Positions 15,707 to 22,852 of a stretch of DNA of 40,292 bases are shown here, piece after piece (the first letter of the stretch is position 1; each line of letters begins with the position of its first letter). Below the pieces are notes generated by a model. The model made no database searches and was not told the origin of the DNA. It saw only the letters and a program-made list of their open reading frames with translations. The position numbers and the translations under genes were made by a program. This DNA comes from Cytophagales bacterium (GTDB taxonomy: Bacteria > Bacteroidota > Bacteroidia > Cytophagales > MED-G16), in the NCBI GenBank assembly GCA_029940715.1, contig JAPYTU010000003.1:1-40292 (forward strand), given 5' to 3'.

Positions 15707-16498
15707 ATGGAAGATATATTGCTAGTTAGAACCTTTACAATTATTGGTGGGATGTTAGTTATAACAACCATCTTTTCTAAAATAAATAAAGCATACGAAA
15801 CTTCTGCTGAAGCGTGGATTACAATAATTGGAGCATTTCTATTTTTTTTTCTTACTTATAATTATGCTAACCAGTATCCAATTAATCTTATTTATGCGGG
15901 CATATTTTCAGCCTTTATAGGCTGGGATTTAGGGCCTGGAATCGCATTTATGGGAGAAAAGATTAAGTTTAGAGAGTATCTAAAAAAAATAGAAGTCAAC
16001 AGTAAATTTATATATGAAAAAAGCACAAAAAAAACGCATGAATCCATAGCTGATAAATATTTTCGAAAACACGAAGATCTTACCAAAAAACTGGTCTTTT
16101 ATTATGAAAAAGATAGTTCAATAACATTTGGTGAAGATTCAAAGGAAATGCTTGAAATCCACAAACAGTTTAAAGAGAAGGTCACTCAAAAAGACATTGA
16201 CTCGTACAGTGAGAAATGGCAAAACATTGTATTTCAGGCACTGATAGCTACTACTCTCTCAGTTTTTTTAACGTTATTAGTAGTCTACATCACCGATTAC
16301 GATTTTGGCTTTCTTGGAATATTTTTATTTATATCGTTATTGGCACTAATAATTGTTCAACTATTAAATTATTTTATATTTAAATCAACTTGGTTCAGGA
16401 AAATAACTTCCTATGTTGGAATTCTAACTTTTACTCTTTATTTGGTATATGATTTTAACAGACTAGAAAAAGCAGTAGCTCAAGGAGATGAATCCTAG
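15707..16498 (+). CDS. Bax inhibitor-1/YccA-like membrane protein with hydrophilic insert
   Basis: A 263-residue inner-membrane protein with about six hydrophobic segments (about 8-24, 37-52, 58-80, 172-195, 199-222, 232-250). The C-terminal half, from WQNIVFQAL through DFGFLGIFLFISLLALII to SYVGILTFTLYLVYDFNRL, resembles the BI-1 (UPF0005) family, including the conserved YD near the end. A charged stretch of about 85 residues (86-170) separates TM3 and TM4, which is unusual for BI-1 proteins. Family members are proposed calcium-leak or stress proteins. It starts 18 bp after the tRNA-like repeat and is the only plus-strand partner of the NTF2-like gene. Assignment is moderate because the N-terminal half is weakly conserved. 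Confidence 0.6.
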   Translation: MEDILLVRTFTIIGGMLVITTIFSKINKAYETSAEAWITIIGAFLFFFLTYNYANQYPINLIYAGIFSAFIGWDLGPGIAFMGEKIKFREYLKKIEVNSKFIYEKSTKKTHESIADKYFRKHEDLTKKLVFYYEKDSSITFGEDSKEMLEIHKQFKEKVTQKDIDSYSEKWQNIVFQALIATTLSVFLTLLVVYITDYDFGFLGIFLFISLLALIIVQLLNYFIFKSTWFRKITSYVGILTFTLYLVYDFNRLEKAVAQGDES

Positions 16499-16501
16499 GA
16501 A

Positions 16502-16521
16502 ACAGCTGTAAAAATAGCTGT
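16502..16521. terminator. Possible bidirectional terminator hairpin
   Basis: ACAGCT (16502-16507) pairs with AGCTGT (16516-16521) over an 8-nt A-rich loop, just after the stop of the BI-1-like gene. It lies in the only open convergent gap of the window (16499-16587). It lacks a good T-run, so support is weak. Confidence 0.2.
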
Positions 16522-16587
16522 GAAGCTCTATTTAGATATAATAAATTTATTTATGTATATTTTAGAACTTTTAGGTGGTTAAAAAAT

Positions 16588-17397
16588 TTATAAATCCTTA
16601 CTATAAAGCACGGGATTAATTGGAGATGCTATTATTTCCCCTATTTTCACATTTGGACACCAGGTATTCCAATCATTTTTTTGACCATCATTTTCTGGAG
16701 ATTTTAATCTCATTTCATGATCAATAAAAATTACTGTCATTACCTTTCTCATCTTATTCGTTTTATTTGGACCAGCCCTATGAAAAACCCATCCTGAATG
16801 AAAACTAACTTCTCCTATATCAAAAGGCTCTATAACATGATCAAAATCTTTAATTCTCAATTTTTTATCCATAATTTCTTCACTATCATCACTTATAGAG
16901 AGATTTCTTCCCCTCTTAATTATATGACTTCTCGAACTGAATTCAAGAGGCCCCATTGATAGTGGAGTCTTTTGCAGAGGAATCCATACGGTTATGGTTT
17001 TATTAGATTCTACAGGCCAATAATATTGGTCAGCATGCCAAGGTGTTATACCGCCACCGGCTTCCTTAAAAAGAGCTTGATCATGGTATAACCTTACGCC
17101 TGTTACCCCCATCAAATCTGAAGCTATTTTAGCAAGTCTTTTACTGAACACAAAATCTCTTACGTCTTTATTATGTTGCCACAAATTAAATAATTGCAAA
17201 AACGCCTTCCCATACGTGTCTCTATTTTCCAACGGGACTTTAGTGGTTTCTATCGATTCTACGGTTTTAGAAATGGCTTCATTATAATGATCAATTGTTG
17301 CTTTATCAAACACATTTTTTAGTTTAATAAAGTTGTTTTTTCTAAAGAATTTTATTTGTTTTTCAGAAAGCAAATATGGATCATCTAACCTAACCAT
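16588..17397 (-). CDS. Phytanoyl-CoA dioxygenase (PhyH) family protein
   Basis: A 269-residue Fe(II)/2-oxoglutarate-dependent oxygenase of the PhyH group. The iron facial triad is visible: H121 and D123 in WHADQYYW and the distal H206 in VFHRAGPN, with R217 following as the likely 2-oxoglutarate salt bridge. The N-terminus (SEKQIKFFRKNNFIKLKNVF) and GPLEFSSRSH are family features. Bacterial members hydroxylate varied small molecules, so the substrate is unknown. It lies 9 bp after the Kazal lipoprotein gene on the same strand. Local GC is high for this window (28 of 60 bases in 17041-17100 by hand count), supporting a different origin from flanking core genes. Confidence 0.88.
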   Translation of the reverse strand: MVRLDDPYLLSEKQIKFFRKNNFIKLKNVFDKATIDHYNEAISKTVESIETTKVPLENRDTYGKAFLQLFNLWQHNKDVRDFVFSKRLAKIASDLMGVTGVRLYHDQALFKEAGGGITPWHADQYYWPVESNKTITVWIPLQKTPLSMGPLEFSSRSHIIKRGRNLSISDDSEEIMDKKLRIKDFDHVIEPFDIGEVSFHSGWVFHRAGPNKTNKMRKVMTVIFIDHEMRLKSPENDGQKNDWNTWCPNVKIGEIIASPINPVLYSKDL

Positions 17398-17406
17398 TTG
17401 AATTAA

Positions 17407-17628
17407 TTATCCATTACATTCTCCATTAGTAAAGCTTGTAACTCCAGCACTCTGAGCATAACAAGAGTTAGGGTAAGTTTTATCATCACAACCACAAACC
17501 GGATCATATATTTCAATACAGACTGCATTCAAATCAATTTTTGATTCATCAATACAGCTATCAACATTATCATCATCGCTGTTACAGCCAAAGGATAAAA
17601 AAAGTACTATTACATAAATAACTTTCAT
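17407..17628 (-). CDS. Kazal-type protease-inhibitor-like lipoprotein
   Basis: A 73-residue lipoprotein: signal peptide with lipobox LSFGC (Cys 15), an Asp-rich linker (NSDDDNVD), then one Kazal domain with six cysteines at 25, 37, 45, 47, 56 and 71. The core YDPVCGCDDKTYPNSCYA and the closing AGVTSF...GEC are typical of bacterial Kazal domains. It would be exported and membrane-anchored, possibly surface exposed, where it could inhibit extracellular serine proteases. The Asp/Asn-rich stretch after the lipid Cys resembles a Bacteroidota surface-export signal. It starts 6 bp after the gpmI stop and is followed by the PhyH gene, so it is probably transcribed with gpmI. Inhibitory activity is inferred from the fold only. 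Confidence 0.85.
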   Translation of the reverse strand: MKVIYVIVLFLSFGCNSDDDNVDSCIDESKIDLNAVCIEIYDPVCGCDDKTYPNSCYAQSAGVTSFTNGECNG

Positions 17629-17634
17629 TCTACT

Positions 17635-19158
17635 TTAATTTAATAAACTTTTTCCTGTCATTTCAACAGGTTTTTCAATATTCATCAACTCTAAAACTGT
17701 TGGAGCTATATCTCCTAACTTACCATCTTTCAAACCATTTTTAATATTGTTCGATATCAAAATTAGGGGTACTAGGTTGGTTGTATGATAGGTATGAAGG
17801 CTTCCATCTTCATTAATCATTACCTCAGCATTACCATGATCTGCTGTAACTAATATTTGATAATTATTTTTTAATGCTTTTAAAACTATTTTTTTTAATT
17901 CCATATCTACTTTTTCACAAGCTTGTACAGTAGCTTTAAAATCTCCAGTATGACCAACCATATCAGGATTGGCAAAATTTAGACAAGCAAAATCAAAAGA
18001 TTTATTATTTATTTCTGAAATAAATTTATCACTTAAATCTTCTGCGCTCATTTGAGGTTTTAAATCATAAGTAGGAACACTAGGAGAATTACACAAAATT
18101 CTAGATTCATTCTTAAAAAGAATTTCTCTTCCACCAGAAAAGAAAAAAGTTACGTGAGCATATTTTTCTGTTTCAGCAATTCTAAGTTGTGACTTATTAT
18201 ACTTTTCAAGGACTTCACCTAAAGTATTTTTTAGATTATCCTTACGAAATAACACCTTAGCATTTTCAAGTTTATCATCATAATTTGTCATAGTTAAATA
18301 ATCAATAGTTTTTTTCTCCATTGAATAATCCAAGAAATCATCTTGACTCAAAACATATGAAAGTTGTCTCATCCTATCTGATCTATAGTTAAAAGCAAAT
18401 ACCATATCACCATTTTCAATTTTTCCTAGACAATTATTATTTTCGTCAACACAAACAACAGGCTTTATAAATTCATCTGTAATAGAATTATCATAAGATT
18501 TTTTTATAGAATCAATCAAATTTGTTGAAGATTCTCCCATTCCATTAACTACAGCATCATAAGCTAACTTTATTCTTTCCCACCTATTATCTCTGTCCAT
18601 AGAATAATACCTCCCTGAAACAGTCGCTATTTTAGTATTTGTATTTTTTATATAACCCTGTAATTTTTGAATTTCACTTACCCCCTTATTAGGACTCGCA
18701 TCCCTACCATCTGTAAAAACATGAAGAAATATATTTTTTAATTTTTTATCTTTCAAATAATCTAATATATAATACAAGTGTTTTGAATGAGAATGAACAC
18801 CACCATCTGACAAAAGACCTATCAAATGAAAATTATTACCTTTTTGAATTGCAGAATCAACAGCTTTTACAAATGTTTTATTATTTTTTATGCCCTTATC
18901 TTTTAAAGACTTATTTAATTTTATTAAATCCTGATTAACAATTCTACCCGCTCCTATGTTCATATGCCCTACTTCTGAATTACCCATTTGATTTTTAGGA
19001 AGACCTACCTCAATACCTGATGCTATTAAAGTAGAATTGGGGTATTTTTTAATCATATCATCATAGAATGGTGTATTTGCTGAATGAATAGCTGAGACAC
19101 TAGGGTTGTTACCTAATCCCCAACCATCCATTATTAATAATATAACTTTATCATTCAT
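17635..19158 (-). CDS. gpmI: 2,3-bisphosphoglycerate-independent phosphoglycerate mutase
   Basis: A 507-residue iPGM that interconverts 3- and 2-phosphoglycerate in glycolysis and gluconeogenesis. The alkaline-phosphatase-like metal site is evident: IMDGWG at the N-terminus, Ser 61 in GNSEVGHMNIGAGR, and VTADHGNAE with GHTGDF near the C-terminus. The inserted phosphotransferase domain (about 75-310) contains LLSDGGVHSH, DGRDASP and YRSDRMRQ. Length is standard. It heads a minus-strand unit that continues into the Kazal and PhyH genes with 6- and 9-bp gaps. A TAnnTTTG match lies 4 nt before the start codon. Confidence 0.97.
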   Translation of the reverse strand: MNDKVILLIMDGWGLGNNPSVSAIHSANTPFYDDMIKKYPNSTLIASGIEVGLPKNQMGNSEVGHMNIGAGRIVNQDLIKLNKSLKDKGIKNNKTFVKAVDSAIQKGNNFHLIGLLSDGGVHSHSKHLYYILDYLKDKKLKNIFLHVFTDGRDASPNKGVSEIQKLQGYIKNTNTKIATVSGRYYSMDRDNRWERIKLAYDAVVNGMGESSTNLIDSIKKSYDNSITDEFIKPVVCVDENNNCLGKIENGDMVFAFNYRSDRMRQLSYVLSQDDFLDYSMEKKTIDYLTMTNYDDKLENAKVLFRKDNLKNTLGEVLEKYNKSQLRIAETEKYAHVTFFFSGGREILFKNESRILCNSPSVPTYDLKPQMSAEDLSDKFISEINNKSFDFACLNFANPDMVGHTGDFKATVQACEKVDMELKKIVLKALKNNYQILVTADHGNAEVMINEDGSLHTYHTTNLVPLILISNNIKNGLKDGKLGDIAPTVLELMNIEKPVEMTGKSLLN

Positions 19159-19162
19159 TTGG

Positions 19163-19170
19163 GCAAAAAT
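19163..19170 (-). promoter_or_regulatory. Possible TAnnTTTG element upstream of gpmI
   Basis: The minus strand reads TATTTTTG, 4 nt before the gpmI ATG. No TTG is seen at the expected -33 distance. If real, the gpmI transcript would be nearly leaderless. Confidence 0.25.
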
Positions 19171-19219
19171 AATTATAGAGAACTAGGTTTTTATATTATT
19201 TATTAAAAGATTTAAATAT

Positions 19220-19597
19220 ATGATTAAACTGGCTTACCTATTGACTTCTTTTTTATTTATAATAAGCACCACTTCTTTAGAGGATATAATTAATGCATTG
19301 TCCATTCAAAATGCAGAAGAAATAATAAATCAACTTGATAAAAATAGCGATATAATAATAAACGATAAAAAAATTTCAGGAAGTAAATCTGAAGTAATTA
19401 GAAGTTTGAATCAATTTTTTGACAAAAATAATTTTAACGAATTAAAAATTATTCATTCTGGCAATTCAGAAAATAATATAATTTACTTACTTGGTGAGTA
19501 CATTTCTAATGACGACCTTTACAAGGTTTTAGCATTAATTAAAAAAAATAGTAATAATCATACAATTCAAAAATTAACTATTAGTAAAAAAGAATGA
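19220..19597 (+). CDS. DUF4783 exported protein
   Basis: A 125-residue protein with an N-terminal hydrophobic signal (about 1-18, LAYLLTSFLFIIST). The remainder matches DUF4783, a Bacteroidota family with an NTF2-like cone fold: helix IINALSIQNAEEIINQLDKN, KSEVIRSLNQFF, then the strands FNELKIIHSG and IIYLLGEY. Function is unknown. Its stop overlaps the next start (ATGA at 19594), so it is translationally coupled to the YcxB-like gene. It is divergent from gpmI. Confidence 0.8.
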   Translation: MIKLAYLLTSFLFIISTTSLEDIINALSIQNAEEIINQLDKNSDIIINDKKISGSKSEVIRSLNQFFDKNNFNELKIIHSGNSENNIIYLLGEYISNDDLYKVLALIKKNSNNHTIQKLTISKKE

Positions 19598-20073
19598 TTG
19601 TAAGGACAAAAAAATTTCAAGTAAATAAAGGTGCATATATAAAAAAAGGGTTCTTAAATCTTTTAATAGAGCAATGGTGGATTAGTTTAATTTATCTAGC
19701 AATCTGTTCGATACATTATCTTTGGATTCCTTCAATTTGGTGGATAATAGGTGCTTCAATAGCACTTGTTTTGTATCTATTATTTTGGCTAATTCAATTT
19801 ATTGGCCTGACGCAATTAGAACAAGGGAAATACATGTTTGAAAGATTATCATATGAAATTTCAAGCAATCAGATATTAATGAAAATTAATACAAAACAAG
19901 GTATGCCTATAAAATGGAATACAGTTAAAAAAGTTAAAATTCAAAAAGATGGATTTCTTTTTAAATTAAACAAAGTTCAATTAATACTTTTTCCTTTTAA
20001 AGTATTTAATTCTGACAACGAAATCAGATTTGTCAAAAGCATACTGAATAGAAAAGGATATGTCTCCTACTAA
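19594..20073 (+). CDS. YcxB-like membrane protein
   Basis: A 159-residue protein with two central membrane helices (about 28-46 and 49-71), followed by a cytoplasmic beta-rich part (about 85-155) with KINTKQGMPIKWNTVKKV and LFPFKVFNS. This is the pattern of the YcxB family, which has a PH-like C-terminal domain. Function is unknown. It overlaps DUF4783 upstream by 4 nt and recX downstream by 14 nt, so the three form one coupled operon. Confidence 0.75.
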   Translation: MIVRTKKFQVNKGAYIKKGFLNLLIEQWWISLIYLAICSIHYLWIPSIWWIIGASIALVLYLLFWLIQFIGLTQLEQGKYMFERLSYEISSNQILMKINTKQGMPIKWNTVKKVKIQKDGFLFKLNKVQLILFPFKVFNSDNEIRFVKSILNRKGYVSY

Positions 20074-20521
20074 AGATAATTTTCAAAAATCAGCTCTAAA
20101 TAAAATAATAAATTATTGTAATTATAGAGATCGTTCCATTAAAGAAATAAAAATAAAATTAGTGGATTTAAGTTATTCAATTGAAATAATTGATTCTGCA
20201 ATATCACAAGCTATAAAATTAGGAATCGTTGATAATTTTAGATTTTCAAAGTCTTTTTCAAGAGGAAAAAATCAAAAAAATCGTTGGGGAAAAATAAAAA
20301 TAGCATATGAACTAAAAAATAAAGGATTAAACAACAAAGAAATCACATTTGGCATTGAAAGTATAGAAGAAAAAACATACTATAAAGTCTTAATGAAATC
20401 TATTGAAGTCTATAAAAGAAAATCTAAAAATTTTGAAAAAAACAAACTGATAACCCACCTAATTAATAAAGGGTATGAAACATCACTTGTTATTAATACA
20501 ATAAAAAAATTAAATTTCTAA
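20060..20521 (+). CDS. recX: Regulatory protein RecX
   Basis: A 153-residue RecX, a helical-repeat protein that binds RecA filaments and modulates recombination. The signature ALNKIINYCNYRDRSIKEIKIKL near the N-terminus, FSRGKNQKNRWGKIKIAYELKNKG in the centre and a third helical repeat at the end are all visible. RecA itself is not in the window. It overlaps the YcxB-like gene by 14 nt, and its stop abuts the convergent Lnb-like stop. Confidence 0.9.
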   Translation: MSPTKDNFQKSALNKIINYCNYRDRSIKEIKIKLVDLSYSIEIIDSAISQAIKLGIVDNFRFSKSFSRGKNQKNRWGKIKIAYELKNKGLNNKEITFGIESIEEKTYYKVLMKSIEVYKRKSKNFEKNKLITHLINKGYETSLVINTIKKLNF

Positions 20522-21694
20522 CTATTTAGACTTCAAATTTTTAATAAAAAGAGCAAAAGATCTGATTATTAAAATTAATATTATAATTATCAGAGAATTA
20601 TTAAATTCTTGTGGCAAGAGATCCCATAATATTAATAAAACAATTAATGATGAAGAATAATATAGCATATAATAATGTAGGGCCTTTTTAAATCTTTTAG
20701 AATGTAGAATAAATGGAATTATAAAATTTAAGGGTGATGCCCAAATAATATTATAGTTATTTGAAGAAAGATGATCTGTAAAAAACCATAAATAAATAAT
20801 TAAAAATCCTACTAATCCCGAAATAGTAAAGAGTAATAAATCAAAGTATTTATACCTTAACTCATATTTAAATTCTCTAAACGTAATAATTAATGTAATG
20901 ATTAATAAAAATAAAAAAACATTTAATGGAGAAAATAAATTTCTTGCACTCTGTGCATTACTATTATCTATTTCAATTGTATTTACAACCAATTCACTTC
21001 CATCAGAAAGTTTTGCATCAGAAAATGAATTAAATAAAAAATCGGGTAAAAACATTGATGAATAATAATCAGATTTAATATCAATTTCTGAACCTAAACA
21101 TATGTCTATACCCAAATCTCCCCACATTTGTTCATCTAAATATAGATCCATCAAATTTCTAATAGATAAAACTGAAGAGTCTTTTTGATAAATTATGTTT
21201 TGTTCCAAAATATTTTCTAAAATATCTCGAATTTTAGTAGCACAATTATTATACACATAATTGTACAAATAATATTTATTTTCATTTTTTATATTATTTT
21301 CTAAATAATAATACAGTTCATTTTTTTGAGAATTTGAAAGATTTAAAACCTGTTCTTTAATGAATCTATTTTCAATTATATAATGTCTTTCTACGGAACC
21401 ATAATCAAACTTACCAACCATGTATAACAATTTTCCATTTAAAAAATTTGTATAAAAATTTGGTTGATCAAAATCAAATAAACCATAATTATAAAAACTA
21501 TTAACCCCTAAACTATCATCTTTATGTCTTATTCCACTATGTCCAAATGCACTATATAATTCTTTTTGCATGGGTCCAATTGTAATAACAGAAAATTGAG
21601 AATTGGATGATACATTTTTTTGAGAATAAGCAAAACATACCTCTTGACATAAAATGCATAAAAAAATAAAACATAAAATAACCTTATTTCCCAT
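20522..21694 (-). CDS. DUF4105 / Lnb-type lipoprotein N-acyltransferase candidate
   Basis: A 390-residue inner-membrane protein with a signal sequence (about 1-24), a periplasmic DUF4105 (Lnb N-terminal) domain to about 255, and five C-terminal membrane helices (about 258-388). Diagnostic motifs are ITIGPMQKELYSAFGHSGIRHKDD near 37, FYNYGLFDFDQPNFYTNF near 67 and YNYVYNNCATKIRDIL near 143. The NlpC/P60-like Cys and His of this domain are the likely catalytic residues. Lnb proteins of this family have been reported as N-acyltransferases of mature lipoproteins in bacteria lacking Lnt, and the window encodes several lipoproteins and LspA. It overlaps rsmI by 11 nt. Activity here is inferred from the family. 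Confidence 0.85.
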   Translation of the reverse strand: MGNKVILCFIFLCILCQEVCFAYSQKNVSSNSQFSVITIGPMQKELYSAFGHSGIRHKDDSLGVNSFYNYGLFDFDQPNFYTNFLNGKLLYMVGKFDYGSVERHYIIENRFIKEQVLNLSNSQKNELYYYLENNIKNENKYYLYNYVYNNCATKIRDILENILEQNIIYQKDSSVLSIRNLMDLYLDEQMWGDLGIDICLGSEIDIKSDYYSSMFLPDFLFNSFSDAKLSDGSELVVNTIEIDNSNAQSARNLFSPLNVFLFLLIITLIITFREFKYELRYKYFDLLLFTISGLVGFLIIYLWFFTDHLSSNNYNIIWASPLNFIIPFILHSKRFKKALHYYMLYYSSSLIVLLILWDLLPQEFNNSLIIIILILIIRSFALFIKNLKSK

Positions 21695-22361
21695 CTATTA
21701 TTAAAACAATTTCTCCTTTAATGATTCTGGTTTCAAAACTAATAAACAATTCCTCAAGAGTTCCCCTTTTATTTTCTTGATATATTTTTGTTAATTCTCG
21801 AGACACTGATGCCTTTCTGTCTTTACCAAAAAATATAATTAATTCTTTTAACGTCTTTAGAATTCTTTTTGGTGATTCATAAATAATAATGGTTCTCTTT
21901 TCATTACTTAATAATTCTAATCTTTTTTTTCTTCCTTTTTTGGTCGGTAAAAATCCTTCAAAAATAAATCTATCCGAAGAAATTCCTGAATTTACAAGAG
22001 CAGGAACAAAAGCAGTTGCCCCAGGGAGACAATCAATTTCTATATTATTTTTTATAGCTTCTCTAATAATTAAAAATCCAGGATCTGATATTGATGGAGT
22101 ACCTGCATCTGATATTAAAGATATGATTTTTCCAGATAAAACTTCATCAATATATTTTTTTACAACTTTATGTTCATTAAAAGAATGATAAGAAAACAAA
22201 GACTTTTTTATATTATACCTATCCAATAATTTTCTAGATACCCTTGTATCTTCACATAATATATAATCAGAATTTTTTAATGTTTTAATCGATCTGTAAG
22301 TAATATCTTCTAAATTTCCTATCGGAGTTGGAACAACAAATAACACAAACTTATCTTTCAT
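21684..22361 (-). CDS. rsmI: 16S rRNA (cytidine 1402-2'-O)-methyltransferase
   Basis: A 225-residue SAM-dependent enzyme of the tetrapyrrole-methylase fold that 2'-O-methylates C1402 of 16S rRNA. VPTPIGNLEDITYRS at the start, CEDTRVSRKLL, SYHSFNEHK, ISDAGTPSISDPG, LPGATAFVPAL and IIYESPKRI are the RsmI set. It is shorter than the E. coli enzyme because it lacks the C-terminal extension, as is usual in this phylum. The start overlaps the PCD gene by 4 nt and its end overlaps the Lnb-like gene by 11 nt. Confidence 0.96.
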   Translation of the reverse strand: MKDKFVLFVVPTPIGNLEDITYRSIKTLKNSDYILCEDTRVSRKLLDRYNIKKSLFSYHSFNEHKVVKKYIDEVLSGKIISLISDAGTPSISDPGFLIIREAIKNNIEIDCLPGATAFVPALVNSGISSDRFIFEGFLPTKKGRKKRLELLSNEKRTIIIYESPKRILKTLKELIIFFGKDRKASVSRELTKIYQENKRGTLEELFISFETRIIKGEIVLIIDGK

Positions 22362-22588
22362 AGTAACTCATCAATGGCCTTTGCTAAATCATAATCTTTT
22401 TTAGACACCTTATTCCCAATATCATGAGTTGATAATTTAATTGTTACCTTATTATAAACATTAATAATTTCAGGGTGATGATCTAATTTTTCAGAAATTA
22501 AAGCAACCTTAGATAAAAATGAAAAAGCAGAAATAAAATCTTTAAAAGAGAAATGTTTAACTAATTTATTGTTTTCTTCTATCCACAT
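22358..22588 (-). CDS. phhB: 4a-hydroxytetrahydrobiopterin dehydratase (PCD/DCoH)
   Basis: A 76-residue single-domain enzyme that recycles the pterin carbinolamine formed by aromatic amino acid hydroxylases. The catalytic block DHHPEIINVYNKVTIKLSTHD is present, with the His pair, and FKDFISAFSFLSKVA precedes it. It is slightly shorter at the N-terminus than some PCDs. It lies 1 bp after DUF493 and overlaps rsmI by 4 nt, so it is in a tight operon. A phenylalanine hydroxylase would be expected elsewhere in the genome. Confidence 0.9.
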   Translation of the reverse strand: MWIEENNKLVKHFSFKDFISAFSFLSKVALISEKLDHHPEIINVYNKVTIKLSTHDIGNKVSKKDYDLAKAIDELL

Positions 22589-22589
22589 A

Positions 22590-22847
22590 TTATAAAGAAA
22601 TTATGCTATTAATTTTAGCTGCCTCATCATAAATATAAACTATTTCATCAGCACTCTTCATAATTGAGGATAAGGTAATAGAGACATATTTGCCTTTTTT
22701 AGAAATTTTAATATTTTTTTTTGCTTCAGGAAGAAGACTAATCACATCTTCTTTAGAATCATTTGTAACTATAAATTTAAATGAATATTCACAAGGAAAA
22801 TTATACTCTTGATCAAGAGTCTTTTTAAAACTTTCAATGTTATTCAT
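22590..22847 (-). CDS. DUF493 family protein
   Basis: An 85-residue protein of the DUF493 (YbeD-like) family, small alpha/beta proteins of unknown function with an ACT-like fold. Markers are FPCEYSFKFIVTN near residue 17, KKGKYVSITLSSIMKSADEIVYIYD and the ending INSIISL. It sits 5 bp after the PpiD-like gene and 1 bp before PCD on the same strand. Confidence 0.85.
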   Translation of the reverse strand: MNNIESFKKTLDQEYNFPCEYSFKFIVTNDSKEDVISLLPEAKKNIKISKKGKYVSITLSSIMKSADEIVYIYDEAAKINSIISL

Positions 22848-22852
22848 TTTTT

